DNA from: Streptomyces bungoensis
Lineage (GTDB): Bacteria; Actinomycetota; Actinomycetes; Streptomycetales; Streptomycetaceae
NCBI RefSeq assembly: GCF_001514215.1
Contig: NZ_KQ948865.1
Span: 1-64,000 of the forward strand
DNA: 64,000 nt
Direction of reading: 5' to 3'
The stretch's first letter is position 1, and each line of letters starts with the position of its first letter. The translations under genes were made by a program, and so were the position numbers. The notes below the pieces were generated by a model that made no database searches, had not been told where the DNA came from, and saw only the letters and a program-made list of their open reading frames with translations. Positions 15,885-23,443 of the stretch are shown here, one piece after another.

Positions 15885-16750
15885 CCCTCACCGCCCCCGC
15901 GTCCCGGACGGCCACCCGGCGCAGCCGCGTCACCGCCGGCACCGTACTGGCGTACGTGTCGCTCGTGGCCGCCTCCCTCGTGGTGCTCGTCCCGCTCCTC
16001 GTCATCCTCCTGACCTCGCTGAAGACGTCCCGGGAGATGGCCGACGGCAGCGGCGCGCTGACCCTGCCGCACGACTGGCTGAACCTCTCCAACTACGCGA
16101 CGGCGTTCACCGACGGCCACATGCTCACGGCGCTCGGGAACACCGCCTTCATCCTGCTGTTCTCCATCACGGGCACCGTGCTGATCGGCTCCATGACGGC
16201 GTACGCCATCGACCGCTTCGAGTTCCGCCTCAAGAAGCCGGTCATGGCGCTGTTCCTCGTGGCCACCCTGGTGCCGGGCGTGACCACGCAGGTGGCGACC
16301 TTCCAGGTCGTCAACAGCTTCGGGCTGATCGACACCCGCTGGGCGCCGATCCTGCTCTACATGGGCACGGACATCGTGTCGATCTACATCTTCCTGCAGT
16401 TCATCCGGGGCATTCCCACGTCCCTGGACGAGGCCGCCCGCCTGGACGGGGCGAACTCCTTCACGATCTACCGCAGGATCATCCTCCCGATGCTGAAGCC
16501 CGCGATCGCCACGGTGGTGATCATCAAGGGCATCACCACCTACAACGACTTCTACATCCCCTTCCTCTACATGCCCTCGGAGGACCTCGGCACCATCTCC
16601 ACGGCCCTGTTCCGCTTCAAGGGCCCGTTCGGCGCGCACTGGGAGGACATCTCCGCCGGCGCCGTCCTGGTCATCCTGCCGACCCTGATCGTCTTCCTGT
16701 TCCTGCAGCGCTACATCTACAACGGGTTCGCCCAGGGCGCCACCAAGTGA
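15881..16750 (+). CDS. Sugar ABC transporter permease, MalG-like
   Basis: A 289-aa permease, six predicted helices, with the EAA loop DEAARLDGANSFTIYRRIIL near residues 184-203. It starts with ATG inside the stop of the MalF-like gene (ATGA). Third and last gene of the importer operon. It ends 18 bp before the convergent FMN reductase gene. Confidence 0.93.
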   Translation: MTLTAPASRTATRRSRVTAGTVLAYVSLVAASLVVLVPLLVILLTSLKTSREMADGSGALTLPHDWLNLSNYATAFTDGHMLTALGNTAFILLFSITGTVLIGSMTAYAIDRFEFRLKKPVMALFLVATLVPGVTTQVATFQVVNSFGLIDTRWAPILLYMGTDIVSIYIFLQFIRGIPTSLDEAARLDGANSFTIYRRIILPMLKPAIATVVIIKGITTYNDFYIPFLYMPSEDLGTISTALFRFKGPFGAHWEDISAGAVLVILPTLIVFLFLQRYIYNGFAQGATK

Positions 16751-16768
16751 CCCGTCCCTCGCGGCTGT

Positions 16769-17326
16769 TCACCCGGTGGCGGCCAGCAGGGCAGTACGGC
16801 CGCCGAGGGCCTGCGAGAACTGGTCCACGACCTGGGCGAGGGCCTCGGCCGGGCCGGGTGCGACGGTCAGCGTGCCGTCGGCGCCCACCGCGATGTCCTT
16901 GTCCAGCGTGAACCAGCCCTGGACGATGTGCGCGGCGCCCATGGAACTGAGCACCGGGCGCAGGGCGTAGTCGATCGCCAGGACGTGCGCCGTGCTTCCG
17001 CCGGTCGCCAGCGGGAGCACCGTCTTGCCCGCGAGGGCGTACTGCGGCAGCAGGTCCAGCAGCGCCTTCAGGAGCCCGGAGTAGGCGGCCTTGTAGACGG
17101 GCGTGCCGATCACCACGCCGTCGGCACGGCCGACCAGTTCGGCCACCTCGACGATCGCCGGATGACGGAAGTCGGCGCCGAGCAGCGCCTCGGCGGGGAG
17201 GGTGCGGACGTCCAGGGGGACGACCTCGTGCCCCTGGTCGACGAGGCGCCTGTCCAGGTGGCGCAGCAGGCGGGCGGTACGGGACGTGGCGGAGGGGCTT
17301 CCGGAGACGGACAGGACGGTGGCCAT
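16769..17326 (-). CDS. ssuE: NADPH-dependent FMN reductase (SsuE/MsuE-like)
   Basis: A 185-aa flavodoxin-fold reductase that supplies reduced FMN to two-component monooxygenases. It shows the FMN phosphate loop SGSPSATSRT (residues 7-16), GTPVYKAAYSGLLKALLDLL and ATGGSTAHVLAIDYALRPVL, the last typical of SsuE/MsuE. ATG 17326 follows a GAAAGG stretch. The upstream 5' region on the same strand holds a short leader peptide ending in Cys-Arg-Ala and hairpins. The probable partner monooxygenase is the SfnB/DszC-like protein at 18572. Function fits desulfonation under sulfur limitation. Confidence 0.9.
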   Translation of the reverse strand: MATVLSVSGSPSATSRTARLLRHLDRRLVDQGHEVVPLDVRTLPAEALLGADFRHPAIVEVAELVGRADGVVIGTPVYKAAYSGLLKALLDLLPQYALAGKTVLPLATGGSTAHVLAIDYALRPVLSSMGAAHIVQGWFTLDKDIAVGADGTLTVAPGPAEALAQVVDQFSQALGGRTALLAATG

Positions 17327-17384
17327 GGCGGACCTTTCGTGGGCAGGGTTTGGTGGCGCCGTGCGTGGACGGGCGTACGGCCGA

Positions 17385-17401
17385 GCCGCACGCGGTGCGG
17401 C
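17385..17401 (-). promoter_or_regulatory. Hairpin in the leader region of the FMN reductase gene
   Basis: GCCGCAC-GCG-GTGCGGC, a 7-bp perfect stem between the leader peptide and the reductase start. A candidate part of an attenuator. Confidence 0.4.
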
Positions 17402-17544
17402 GCATCGCGGGCGTGGGGAGCGGGGTGAGCGCACGCGGTGACGCCGGGCCTCGCACGCAGCGGGGCGCACGTGCGTCAACGGCACCGCACATGGCGGAAG
17501 TCGACCCCGGACGAGGTGCCGGGGGCGGGGGCGAGGCCGGTCAG

Positions 17545-17559
17545 ACGGCCCGCTGCCGT
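17545..17559 (-). promoter_or_regulatory. Hairpin directly after the reverse-strand leader peptide
   Basis: ACGGC-N5-GCCGT begins two bases after the leader stop on the coding strand. A further CCCCGG-N8-CCGGGG stem is at 17505-17524. Placement suits translation-coupled attenuation. Confidence 0.4.
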
Positions 17560-17560
17560 G

Positions 17561-17638
17561 TCAGGCGCGACACGCGGCGGACCACACCCGACCGAAGTCG
17601 ATGTGGTCGCGCGTGACAAGGCGCTGCTCGGCGTTCAT
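17561..17638 (-). CDS. Leader peptide, cysteine type (25 aa), upstream of ssuE
   Basis: A short gene missed by ordinary ORF calling. On the reverse strand ATG at 17636-17638 opens a 25-codon frame that begins MNAEQRLVTRD, continues HIDFGRVWSAACRA and stops with TGA at 17561. It shares H-I/V-D-F-G-x-x-x-S-x-x-C with two other leaders in this window (17786 and 20441). Small uORFs ending in Cys are known before sulfur genes in actinobacteria and are thought to sense Cys-tRNA charging. It precedes the FMN reductase by 234 bp. The RBS is weak. Confidence 0.7.
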   Translation of the reverse strand: MNAEQRLVTRDHIDFGRVWSAACRA

Positions 17639-17722
17639 GCGAGTACTTGAGCAGGACCGCGCGGATCCCGTCAACCAGGGCCCGCATGCCGGACGGGCGT
17701 CCGGCCGTTGCCCTGCGCCGCA

Positions 17723-17731
17723 TTTCCTACC
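17723..17731. promoter_or_regulatory. TTTCCTACC motif, candidate Rrf2 operator half-site
   Basis: TTTCCTACC between the divergent leader peptides recurs inverted as GGTAGGAAA at 20408-20416, before the third leader. The only Rrf2 regulator seen is encoded at 19843. Confidence 0.4.
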
Positions 17732-17785
17732 GATTTACTGGGGAAGTGTTGACGGGCCCGCCGGACGGTGCGCAGGATGGTGCCC

Positions 17786-17869
17786 ATGTCCCCCGCACAG
17801 CAACGACTCGTTCGTCGTCGGCATGTCGACTTTGGTCACGTCGTCAGCGCCGCCTGCTGTCGCGCGTAA
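17786..17869 (+). CDS. Leader peptide, cysteine type (27 aa), upstream of the SfnB operon
   Basis: ATG 17786 opens a 27-codon frame beginning MSPAQQRLVRRR and ending HVDFGHVVSAACCRA, TAA at 17867-17869. The tandem Cys-Cys near the end would make ribosome progress sensitive to cysteine supply. AGGATGG at 17774-17780 may be the RBS; an in-frame ATG at 17777 is an alternative start. A hairpin follows immediately at 17870. It is divergent from the leader at 17561-17638, with 147 bp between their starts. Confidence 0.7.
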   Translation: MSPAQQRLVRRRHVDFGHVVSAACCRA

Positions 17870-17897
17870 GGCACGCGGCTGACACCTCGCGCGTGCC
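17870..17897 (+). promoter_or_regulatory. Hairpin directly after the forward leader peptide
   Basis: GGCACGCG (17870-17877) pairs with CGCGTGCC (17890-17897). It starts at the base after the leader stop codon. A candidate attenuator stem controlling the winged-helix and monooxygenase genes. Confidence 0.45.
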
Positions 17898-17987
17898 GCT
17901 CCGCTCCTTCTCTCTCCGCCCAGGCGGCTCAGGCCCACCCACCCCGTCGCGCCTGACGTCCCGCCTCTTCCCGAAGGAACGACCGCC

Positions 17988-18521
17988 ATGACCACGGCAC
18001 TTCCGGCTCAGGCCACCTCCCCGGGCCCGCACCTGCCCGACCCGCGCCACCTCCGCCTCGTGGGGCACGACGCCCAGCACGGGCCGGCCGGCGACGGCAC
18101 CGCATCCCTCGTCGGCTACCTCGTGCTCGTCCCCGAGGGCACCGATCCCGCCCAGCTCTTCGCGGAGGGCGTGGCACGGCCGGAGATCCGGCCGGTCGCC
18201 TACACCGACGCACCACCCGCGCAGGGCCGGGGGGACGAGGCGGTCCGCATCGATCCCGCACGGCACGTCGCGGCCGTGGACGGACACGAACTCGACCTGA
18301 CCTACCTGGAGTTCGAGCTGCTGGCCCACCTCGTCCGGCACCCGCACCACGTGCACTCGCGGGAGCAGCTGATGGTCCGCATCTGGGGCTACGACCACAT
18401 CGGCGACGGGCGCACCGTGGACGTCCACGTCGCGCGCCTGCGCCGCAAGCTGGGCGCGGCGCACCGCCACCGCATCGTCACGGTCCGGCGCGTGGGCTAC
18501 AAGTACGTGCCCGAACAGTAG
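17988..18521 (+). CDS. Winged-helix DNA-binding protein, OmpR-type effector domain without receiver
   Basis: A 177-aa protein. Residues ~80-175 form an OmpR/PhoB-type winged helix (LTYLEFELLAHLVRHPHHVH ... DVHVARLRRKLG ... RVGYKYV). The N-terminal 75 residues carry no phosphoacceptor receiver; they begin with a short Pro/Ala-rich stretch. RBS GAAGGA at 17973-17978. It is first in the forward operon behind the leader peptide and probably regulates sulfur-related genes here. Activation cannot be by ordinary phosphorylation of a receiver in the same chain. Confidence 0.85.
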   Translation: MTTALPAQATSPGPHLPDPRHLRLVGHDAQHGPAGDGTASLVGYLVLVPEGTDPAQLFAEGVARPEIRPVAYTDAPPAQGRGDEAVRIDPARHVAAVDGHELDLTYLEFELLAHLVRHPHHVHSREQLMVRIWGYDHIGDGRTVDVHVARLRRKLGAAHRHRIVTVRRVGYKYVPEQ

Positions 18522-18571
18522 CGGCGCCCCCTCCCCCGCACCCCGCCACCCACCCCGAGGAGACCGCTCCC

Positions 18572-19801
18572 ATGGGCGTTGCCCCTGCCCCGTCCGGCCC
18601 CACCGCGGAACCCGGCCGGACCGGGCCCGGCCGGGCGCACTGGCTGCGCGTGGCGCGCGAGACGGCGGACGACCTGGCCACGGACGCGGTGGCCCGGGAG
18701 CAGGCGGGCAAGCCCCCGTTCGACGAGGTGTCCCGGCTGCGCGAGGCGGGACTGCTGACGCTGCTCCTGCCGGCCGCGTCCGGCGGAGGCGGCGCCGACT
18801 GGCCCACGGCCTACGCCGTCGTCCGGGAGATCGCGGCGGCCGACGGCGCGATCGGTCAACTGCTCGGCTGCCACTACCTGCTGTCGTGGACGGCGCGGTT
18901 CTTCGGCGCGCCCGCGCCGGCCGCCCGCGTCGAGCGGCGGTCCGCGGCGGAGCAGTGGTGCTGGGGAGGTGGACTCGCCGCTCGGGAAACCGAGTTGACG
19001 CTCACGCGGACCGGCGGCGGCCAGGTGCTCGACGGCCGGCAGAGCTACGCCACCGGTGTGCTCGTCGCCGACCGTCTCGCCGTGCGGGCCGTGCGGGCCG
19101 ACACCGGGGAGCCGTTCGCCGTCGCCGTCGATCCCGCCCGGCACGGCGTGCGGGTCGACGCCGACGGCGACGCCTTCGGCCAGCGGCTCGCGGCGGGCGG
19201 GAGCGTGGAGTTCGACGCCGTACCGGTCACGGGCGACGACCTCCTCGGCTCCCTGTCCGCCGAAGAGGACGTCCTGTCGCCCGCGGCCGCCCTGATGTCG
19301 CCGGTCGGGCGGCTGCTGTCCGTCCAGCTCCGCCTCGGCATGGCCGAGGGAGTGCTCGCCGAGGCCCGGGAGTACAGCCGGACGGCGCACCCGGCCCCGC
19401 GGTCCGCCTGGCCGGCCGCCGCCTCCGAGGACCCGCACGCGCTGGCCTCCTACGGCGAGCTCACCGTCCTCACCCGCTCCGCGTCCGCCCTCGCCGACCA
19501 GGCCCTCGAAGCGGTCCACGGCGGGCTGGCGCGCGGCGAGGACCTCACCTTCGACGAGTACGCCGAGGCGTCGGTCCTCGTGGCCATGGCCGAGGCCGCG
19601 GCGTCCCGGGCCGCGCAGGAGTCCACCGCCCGCGCCCTCGACGTCGTCGGCACCCGCTCGGTCTCCGCGCGGCTGGGTTTCGACCGCTTCTGGCGCAACG
19701 CCCGCACCCACACGCTCCACGAGCCCGTCACCCACCGGCTCCACGACGTCGGGGACTACTTCCTCAACGGCGCGCACCCCCCGTTCGTCCTGCCGGTCTG
19801 A
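18572..19801 (+). CDS. FMNH2-dependent monooxygenase, acyl-CoA dehydrogenase fold (SfnB/DszC-like)
   Basis: A 409-aa flavin monooxygenase of the acyl-CoA dehydrogenase superfamily. It lacks the features of a fatty-acid enzyme and ends with RNARTHTLHEPVTHRLHDVG, typical of SfnB/DszC/SoxC desulfurisation enzymes. These oxygenate sulfones or thiophenes using FMNH2 delivered by a separate reductase, here plausibly the SsuE-like protein at 16769. It follows the winged-helix gene by 50 bp and precedes an Rrf2 regulator and a sulfonate receptor. The exact organosulfur substrate is unknown. Confidence 0.88.
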   Translation: MGVAPAPSGPTAEPGRTGPGRAHWLRVARETADDLATDAVAREQAGKPPFDEVSRLREAGLLTLLLPAASGGGGADWPTAYAVVREIAAADGAIGQLLGCHYLLSWTARFFGAPAPAARVERRSAAEQWCWGGGLAARETELTLTRTGGGQVLDGRQSYATGVLVADRLAVRAVRADTGEPFAVAVDPARHGVRVDADGDAFGQRLAAGGSVEFDAVPVTGDDLLGSLSAEEDVLSPAAALMSPVGRLLSVQLRLGMAEGVLAEAREYSRTAHPAPRSAWPAAASEDPHALASYGELTVLTRSASALADQALEAVHGGLARGEDLTFDEYAEASVLVAMAEAAASRAAQESTARALDVVGTRSVSARLGFDRFWRNARTHTLHEPVTHRLHDVGDYFLNGAHPPFVLPV

Positions 19802-19830
19802 CCGCACGGGTCCGGTTCCCCGCCGTACGG

Positions 19831-19836
19831 AATAAT
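19831..19836 (+). promoter_or_regulatory. -10 element of a possible leaderless rrf2 transcript
   Basis: AATAAT ends 6 bp before the rrf2 ATG at 19843, so a transcript from here would start at or near the ATG. No good RBS is seen. Confidence 0.35.
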
Positions 19837-19842
19837 GGGCGC

Positions 19843-20301
19843 ATGCGGATATCGGCAAGGGCGGACTACGCGGTACGCGCCGCACTGCAGCTGGCCGCGT
19901 CCGGGGACGGCGGGCCGCTGAAGGCCGAGGCCATCGCGGCTGCGCAGGACATTCCACACAAGTTCCTGGAGAGCATCCTCAACGACATGCGCCGGGGCGG
20001 TCTCGTGCTCAGCCAGCGCGGCGGCAACGGCGGCTACCGGCTGGCCCGGGACGCCGAGTCCATCAGCATCGCCGACGTCATCCGCGTCGTGGACGGACCT
20101 CTGGTCTCGGTGCGCGGGGTCCGCCCTCCCGAGCTGTCCTACACCGGGCCCGCCGAGTCGCTGCTCCCCCTGTGGATCGCGCTGCGGTCCAACGTGCGCG
20201 AGATCCTCGACGGTGTGTCGCTCGCCGACGTCGCGTCCGCCCGGCTGCCGGCCGAGGTGTCCGCGCTGGCCGAGGCGCCGGGCGCCTGGACGAACCCCTG
20301 A
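19843..20301 (+). CDS. Rrf2-family regulator without cluster cysteines
   Basis: A 152-aa winged-helix repressor. Residues 1-60 (MRISARADYAVRAALQLA, RGGNGGYRLAR) are diagnostic of Rrf2. The chain contains no cysteine at all, so it cannot bind an Fe-S cluster as IscR or NsrR do; it resembles CymR-type cysteine-metabolism regulators instead. It sits between the monooxygenase and the leader/SsuA genes. Likely operators are the TTTCCTACC/GGTAGGAAA motifs in front of the leaders. CymR acts with O-acetylserine sulfhydrylase; whether this protein does is not known. Confidence 0.88.
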   Translation: MRISARADYAVRAALQLAASGDGGPLKAEAIAAAQDIPHKFLESILNDMRRGGLVLSQRGGNGGYRLARDAESISIADVIRVVDGPLVSVRGVRPPELSYTGPAESLLPLWIALRSNVREILDGVSLADVASARLPAEVSALAEAPGAWTNP

Positions 20302-20407
20302 CCCGCCGCACCGTCGCTCCGCATCTCGGTGGGAGAGACGAGCTCGTCCATCATGCGAACACCCTCTTGGGGTTGCCGCCGGCTTCTGCCACGATCCCTA
20401 TCAGCCA

Positions 20408-20416
20408 GGTAGGAAA
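20408..20416. promoter_or_regulatory. GGTAGGAAA motif before the third leader
   Basis: Inverse copy of the TTTCCTACC motif at 17723, 24 bp before the leader ATG. Neighbouring bases extend to GGTAGGAAAACTAGGG. Confidence 0.4.
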
Positions 20417-20440
20417 ACTAGGGATACGGGGGGTGTGGTC

Positions 20441-20551
20441 ATGGGAGCGTTCGACCTCGTCCTCCCGCACGAGCCCTCGCTGCTTTCGCTGACGGTGCGT
20501 CGCCACATCGACTTCGGCCGCACGTCCAGCGACATCTGTCGTTCCGTCTGA
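20441..20551 (+). CDS. Leader peptide, cysteine type (36 aa), upstream of the sulfonate receptor
   Basis: A 36-aa leader starting MGAFDLVLPHEPS and ending RRHIDFGRTSSDICRSV. The conserved core HIDFGR-x-x-S-x-x-C-R recurs in the two shorter leaders at 17561 and 17786. Such peptides are annotated as putative leader peptides before sulfur transporters in actinobacteria. It precedes the SsuA-like gene by 205 bp, and a hairpin follows at 20558-20579. G-rich bases (GGGGGG, 20428-20433) precede the ATG. Confidence 0.8.
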   Translation: MGAFDLVLPHEPSLLSLTVRRHIDFGRTSSDICRSV

Positions 20552-20557
20552 GCTCCG

Positions 20558-20579
20558 CGCGGTCCCTGCCGGAACCGCG
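20558..20579 (+). promoter_or_regulatory. Hairpin after the third leader peptide
   Basis: CGCGGT (20558-20563) pairs with ACCGCG (20574-20579), seven bases after the leader stop. The rest of the 205-bp spacer to the SsuA-like gene shows no gene. Confidence 0.4.
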
Positions 20580-20756
20580 ACGCACCACTCCCCACGCTCC
20601 ACCGCCCGACCCGGGTCGGCGTCCCCGCCGCCGGTCGGCGCGTGGACCACTGGTGCGCGCCCCGGGCCCCCTCCCCGGCTCCTTCGTCTCTCCGTGTCTC
20701 CGTATCCACGTATCTCCGTGGTCCCCGTGATCACCCTTTCCCGAGAGGACACCTCC

Positions 20757-21863
20757 GTGTCTGCCGCAAGACCGCTCACCACCCTGCGCGCCCTCGCCGT
20801 CACGGCCGCGCTCCCGCTGCTGCTGACCGCCTGCGGGTACGGATCGACGTCCACCGACGACGGCAAGAAGACCGCGGTCGCGGCGGGCGGCGAGAAGCTC
20901 TCGGCCGACGAGGTCAAGATCGGCTACTTCCCCAACCTCACGCACGCCACGGCTCTCGTGGGCGTCCAGGAGGGCCTGTTCCAGAAGGAGCTCGGCGGCA
21001 CCGCCGTCAAGACCGCGACCTTCAACGCCGGGCCGTCCGAGATCGAGGCGCTGAACGCCGGGTCCATCGACATCGGCTGGATCGGCCCGTCCCCCGCGAT
21101 CAACGGCTACACCAAGTCGGACGGCAAGAGCCTGCGCATCATCGGCGGTTCGGCGTCGGGCGGGGTGAAGCTCGTCGTCAACCCGCAGAAGATCAAGTCC
21201 CTGAAGGACGTCAGGGGCAAGCGGATCGCCACACCCCAGCTGGGCAACACCCAGGACGTGGCGTTCCTCAACTGGGCGGCCGAGCAGGGCTGGAGGGTCG
21301 ACGCGCAGAGCGGCAAGGGCGACGTCACGGTCGTCCGCACCGACAACAAGATCACCCCGGACGCGTACAAGTCCGGTTCCGTGGACGGCGCCTGGGTGCC
21401 GGAGCCGACCGCGTCCAAGCTGGTCGCGGAGGGCGCGAAGGTCCTGCTCGACGAGTCGTCGCTGTGGCCGGACAAGAAGTTCGTGATCACGAACATCGTC
21501 GTGCGGCAGAGCTTCCTCAAGGAGCACCCGGACGTCGTCGAGGCCGTGCTGCGCGGGTCGGTGAAGACCAACGAGTGGATCAACGCCAACCCGGAGAAGG
21601 CCAAGGCGTCCGCCAACACGGCCCTGAAGGAGCTGTCGGGCAAGGCCCTGTCCGCCGACGTCATCGACCCGGCCTGGAAGTCCGTCACCTTCCTCGACGA
21701 CCCGCTGGCCTCGACCCTCGGCACCGAGGCCGACCACGCGGTCAAGGCCGGCCTGCTGGACAAGCCCGACCTGAAGGGCATCTACGACCTCGCACCGCTC
21801 AACAAGGTCCTCAAGGCCGAGGGTCGCGACGGGGTCGACGACGCCGGTCTCGGCGTCAAGTAG
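20757..21863 (+). CDS. Aliphatic sulfonate ABC transporter substrate-binding lipoprotein (SsuA-like)
   Basis: A 368-aa receptor of the SsuA/NrtA/TauA family. Lipobox LLTAC with Cys26. The body shows KIGYFPNLTHATALVGVQEG, FNAGPSEIEALNAGSIDIGW and the aromatic transport-protein signature of nitrate/sulfonate/taurine receptors. GTG 20757 follows GAGAGG (20743-20748) and gives the correct signal length. It would be expected to be followed by SsuB and SsuC, but a 14-bp terminator stem and stress-protein genes come next. The partner ATPase and permease must be elsewhere or have been lost. Confidence 0.9.
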   Translation: MSAARPLTTLRALAVTAALPLLLTACGYGSTSTDDGKKTAVAAGGEKLSADEVKIGYFPNLTHATALVGVQEGLFQKELGGTAVKTATFNAGPSEIEALNAGSIDIGWIGPSPAINGYTKSDGKSLRIIGGSASGGVKLVVNPQKIKSLKDVRGKRIATPQLGNTQDVAFLNWAAEQGWRVDAQSGKGDVTVVRTDNKITPDAYKSGSVDGAWVPEPTASKLVAEGAKVLLDESSLWPDKKFVITNIVVRQSFLKEHPDVVEAVLRGSVKTNEWINANPEKAKASANTALKELSGKALSADVIDPAWKSVTFLDDPLASTLGTEADHAVKAGLLDKPDLKGIYDLAPLNKVLKAEGRDGVDDAGLGVK

Positions 21864-21871
21864 CCGGAACG

Positions 21872-21911
21872 CCGGCGGACGGCCGCCCGGAGCCGGCCGG
21901 CCGTCCGCCGG
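21872..21911 (+). terminator. Terminator after the SsuA-like gene
   Basis: Perfect 14-bp stem (21872-21885 with 21898-21911), 12-nt loop, starting 9 bp after the stop codon. Confidence 0.7.
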
Positions 21912-22021
21912 GGAACCTCGGCATGCATCCGGCATGCCGAGAGCCCACACTGGCCATGAGCCGTCCCGGCCGGGTGCCGGCGCCCCCGGGACAGGGCCGC
22001 CGCCGGCCTGGGAGGTGCGTC

Positions 22022-22912
22022 ATGACCAGTCGGCCCGATGCCCGGCCGATCGTGGTGGGCGTCGACCCCGGCCCCACGAGTCGGCCGGCACTGGCCTGGG
22101 CCGCCGACGAGGCCGACCGGCGGGAGCTGCCGTTGCGCCTGGTGCACGTACGGGAGACGCCGCCGGCGAAGTACCGGACGCCGGACCTGGAACCGGCCTG
22201 GGAGACGTGGGACGAGGCACTGCGCACCCTGGGGACGGACGCCCTGGACGAGGCCGAGGCGTTCGTCAGGGACAGGCGCCCCCGGGTGGACGTGTCGGTC
22301 CGGCTCGCGGCGGGCGACGCGGCCTCGGTCCTGTCCGCGCAGGCGCGGGAGGCCGCGGCGGTCGTCCTCGGCTCCCGGCACCTGACCGCCGTGGAGGAGC
22401 TCGTCCGCTCCCTCTCGGTGGCCGTGCCGGTCATCGCCCGCGCCGACTGCCCGGTGATCGTCGTACGCGAGGCCGAGCACGCGTTGCGGCAGCACCCGTA
22501 CGTCGTGGTGGGCGTCGACGGCAGCCCCGACTCCGCGGCAGCCGTCGACTACGCGTTCGAGGAGGCGGTCCTGCGCGGCGCGGGCCTGCGGGCGCTGTAC
22601 GTGTGGCATCCGCCGCTCCTCGGTGTCATGGACGAACACGCCGCGCTGCAGGAGTGCCGAAGGCTGCTCTCCGAGATCGTGGCCGGCCGCACGGCCGCCC
22701 ATCCGGACGTGCGGGTGCACCACGAGGTGGTGCGGGGCCACCCGGTGAAGGTGCTGAGCGAGACCTCCGCGGACGCGCTGGGCCTGGTGGTCGGAGCCCG
22801 GGGCCTGGGGGGCTTCGCCGGTCTGCTGCTCGGTTCCGTCAGCCAGGGCGTGCTGCACCACGCCCTGAGCCCGGTCATGGTGGTTCCGTCCGCGGAACGC
22901 CGGATCCCGTGA
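22022..22912 (+). CDS. Universal stress protein, two UspA domains
   Basis: A 296-aa cytoplasmic protein with two tandem Usp folds, each beginning with a VVGVD strand (VVGVDPGPTSRPALAWAADE at ~10, VVGVDGSPDSAAAVDYAFEE at ~162). The second domain carries the nucleotide loop GARGLGGFAGLLLGSVSQ; the first has the degenerate LGSRHLTAVEELVRSLS. ATG 22022. It overlaps the next Usp gene by 4 bp. Expected to respond to hypoxia or stress as in other actinobacteria; the specific role is unknown. Confidence 0.9.
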   Translation: MTSRPDARPIVVGVDPGPTSRPALAWAADEADRRELPLRLVHVRETPPAKYRTPDLEPAWETWDEALRTLGTDALDEAEAFVRDRRPRVDVSVRLAAGDAASVLSAQAREAAAVVLGSRHLTAVEELVRSLSVAVPVIARADCPVIVVREAEHALRQHPYVVVGVDGSPDSAAAVDYAFEEAVLRGAGLRALYVWHPPLLGVMDEHAALQECRRLLSEIVAGRTAAHPDVRVHHEVVRGHPVKVLSETSADALGLVVGARGLGGFAGLLLGSVSQGVLHHALSPVMVVPSAERRIP

Positions 22913-23373
22913 ACGACGGGCAGGCGGCCGCACCCCGGATCGTGGTCGGGGTCGACGGCTCCGAACCCTCCGAGGCGGCCCTGCGGTGGGCGGTCGGGCA
23001 GGCCGGGCTGATCGGCGCAGTGGTGGAGGCGGTGCTGGCCTGGGAGTACCCCCGCTGGTACGGCATGGGTGTCGTCGTCTCCGGTTTCGACTTCGAGAGC
23101 AACGCCGCCACCGTGCTCTCCCAGGCCCTGGACGAGGCGCTGGAACCCGGCGTGCCGGCCGGGATCCGGCGGCGCGTCGTCTTCGGGCACCCGGCGGAGG
23201 CGCTGCTGGAGGCATCCCGCGGGGCCGAACTCCTCGTCGTCGGCAACCGCGGTCACGGCGGCTTCACCGAGGCCCTGCTGGGCTCGGTCACCCAGCACGT
23301 CGTCCAGCACGCGCCCTGCCCGGTCGTGGTCGTCCGCAAGCCGGGGCAGACGGACGGGCCGGGGGGCGGCTGA
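22909..23373 (+). CDS. Universal stress protein, single domain
   Basis: A 154-aa Usp protein with IVVGVDGSEPSEAALRWAVG near the start and the ATP-binding loop GNRGHGGFTEALLGSVTQH near the end, so it probably binds ATP. The GTG start lies in the stop of the upstream two-domain gene (GTGA), which indicates translational coupling. It ends 70 bp before the convergent membrane-protein gene. Confidence 0.88.
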   Translation: MNDGQAAAPRIVVGVDGSEPSEAALRWAVGQAGLIGAVVEAVLAWEYPRWYGMGVVVSGFDFESNAATVLSQALDEALEPGVPAGIRRRVVFGHPAEALLEASRGAELLVVGNRGHGGFTEALLGSVTQHVVQHAPCPVVVVRKPGQTDGPGGG

Positions 23374-23443
23374 CGGTCCGACAGCGGCGTCGCGGCGATG
23401 CCCACGCGGCCCGGAGTGCCCGCACGCGCCTGCCCGGCCGTGC

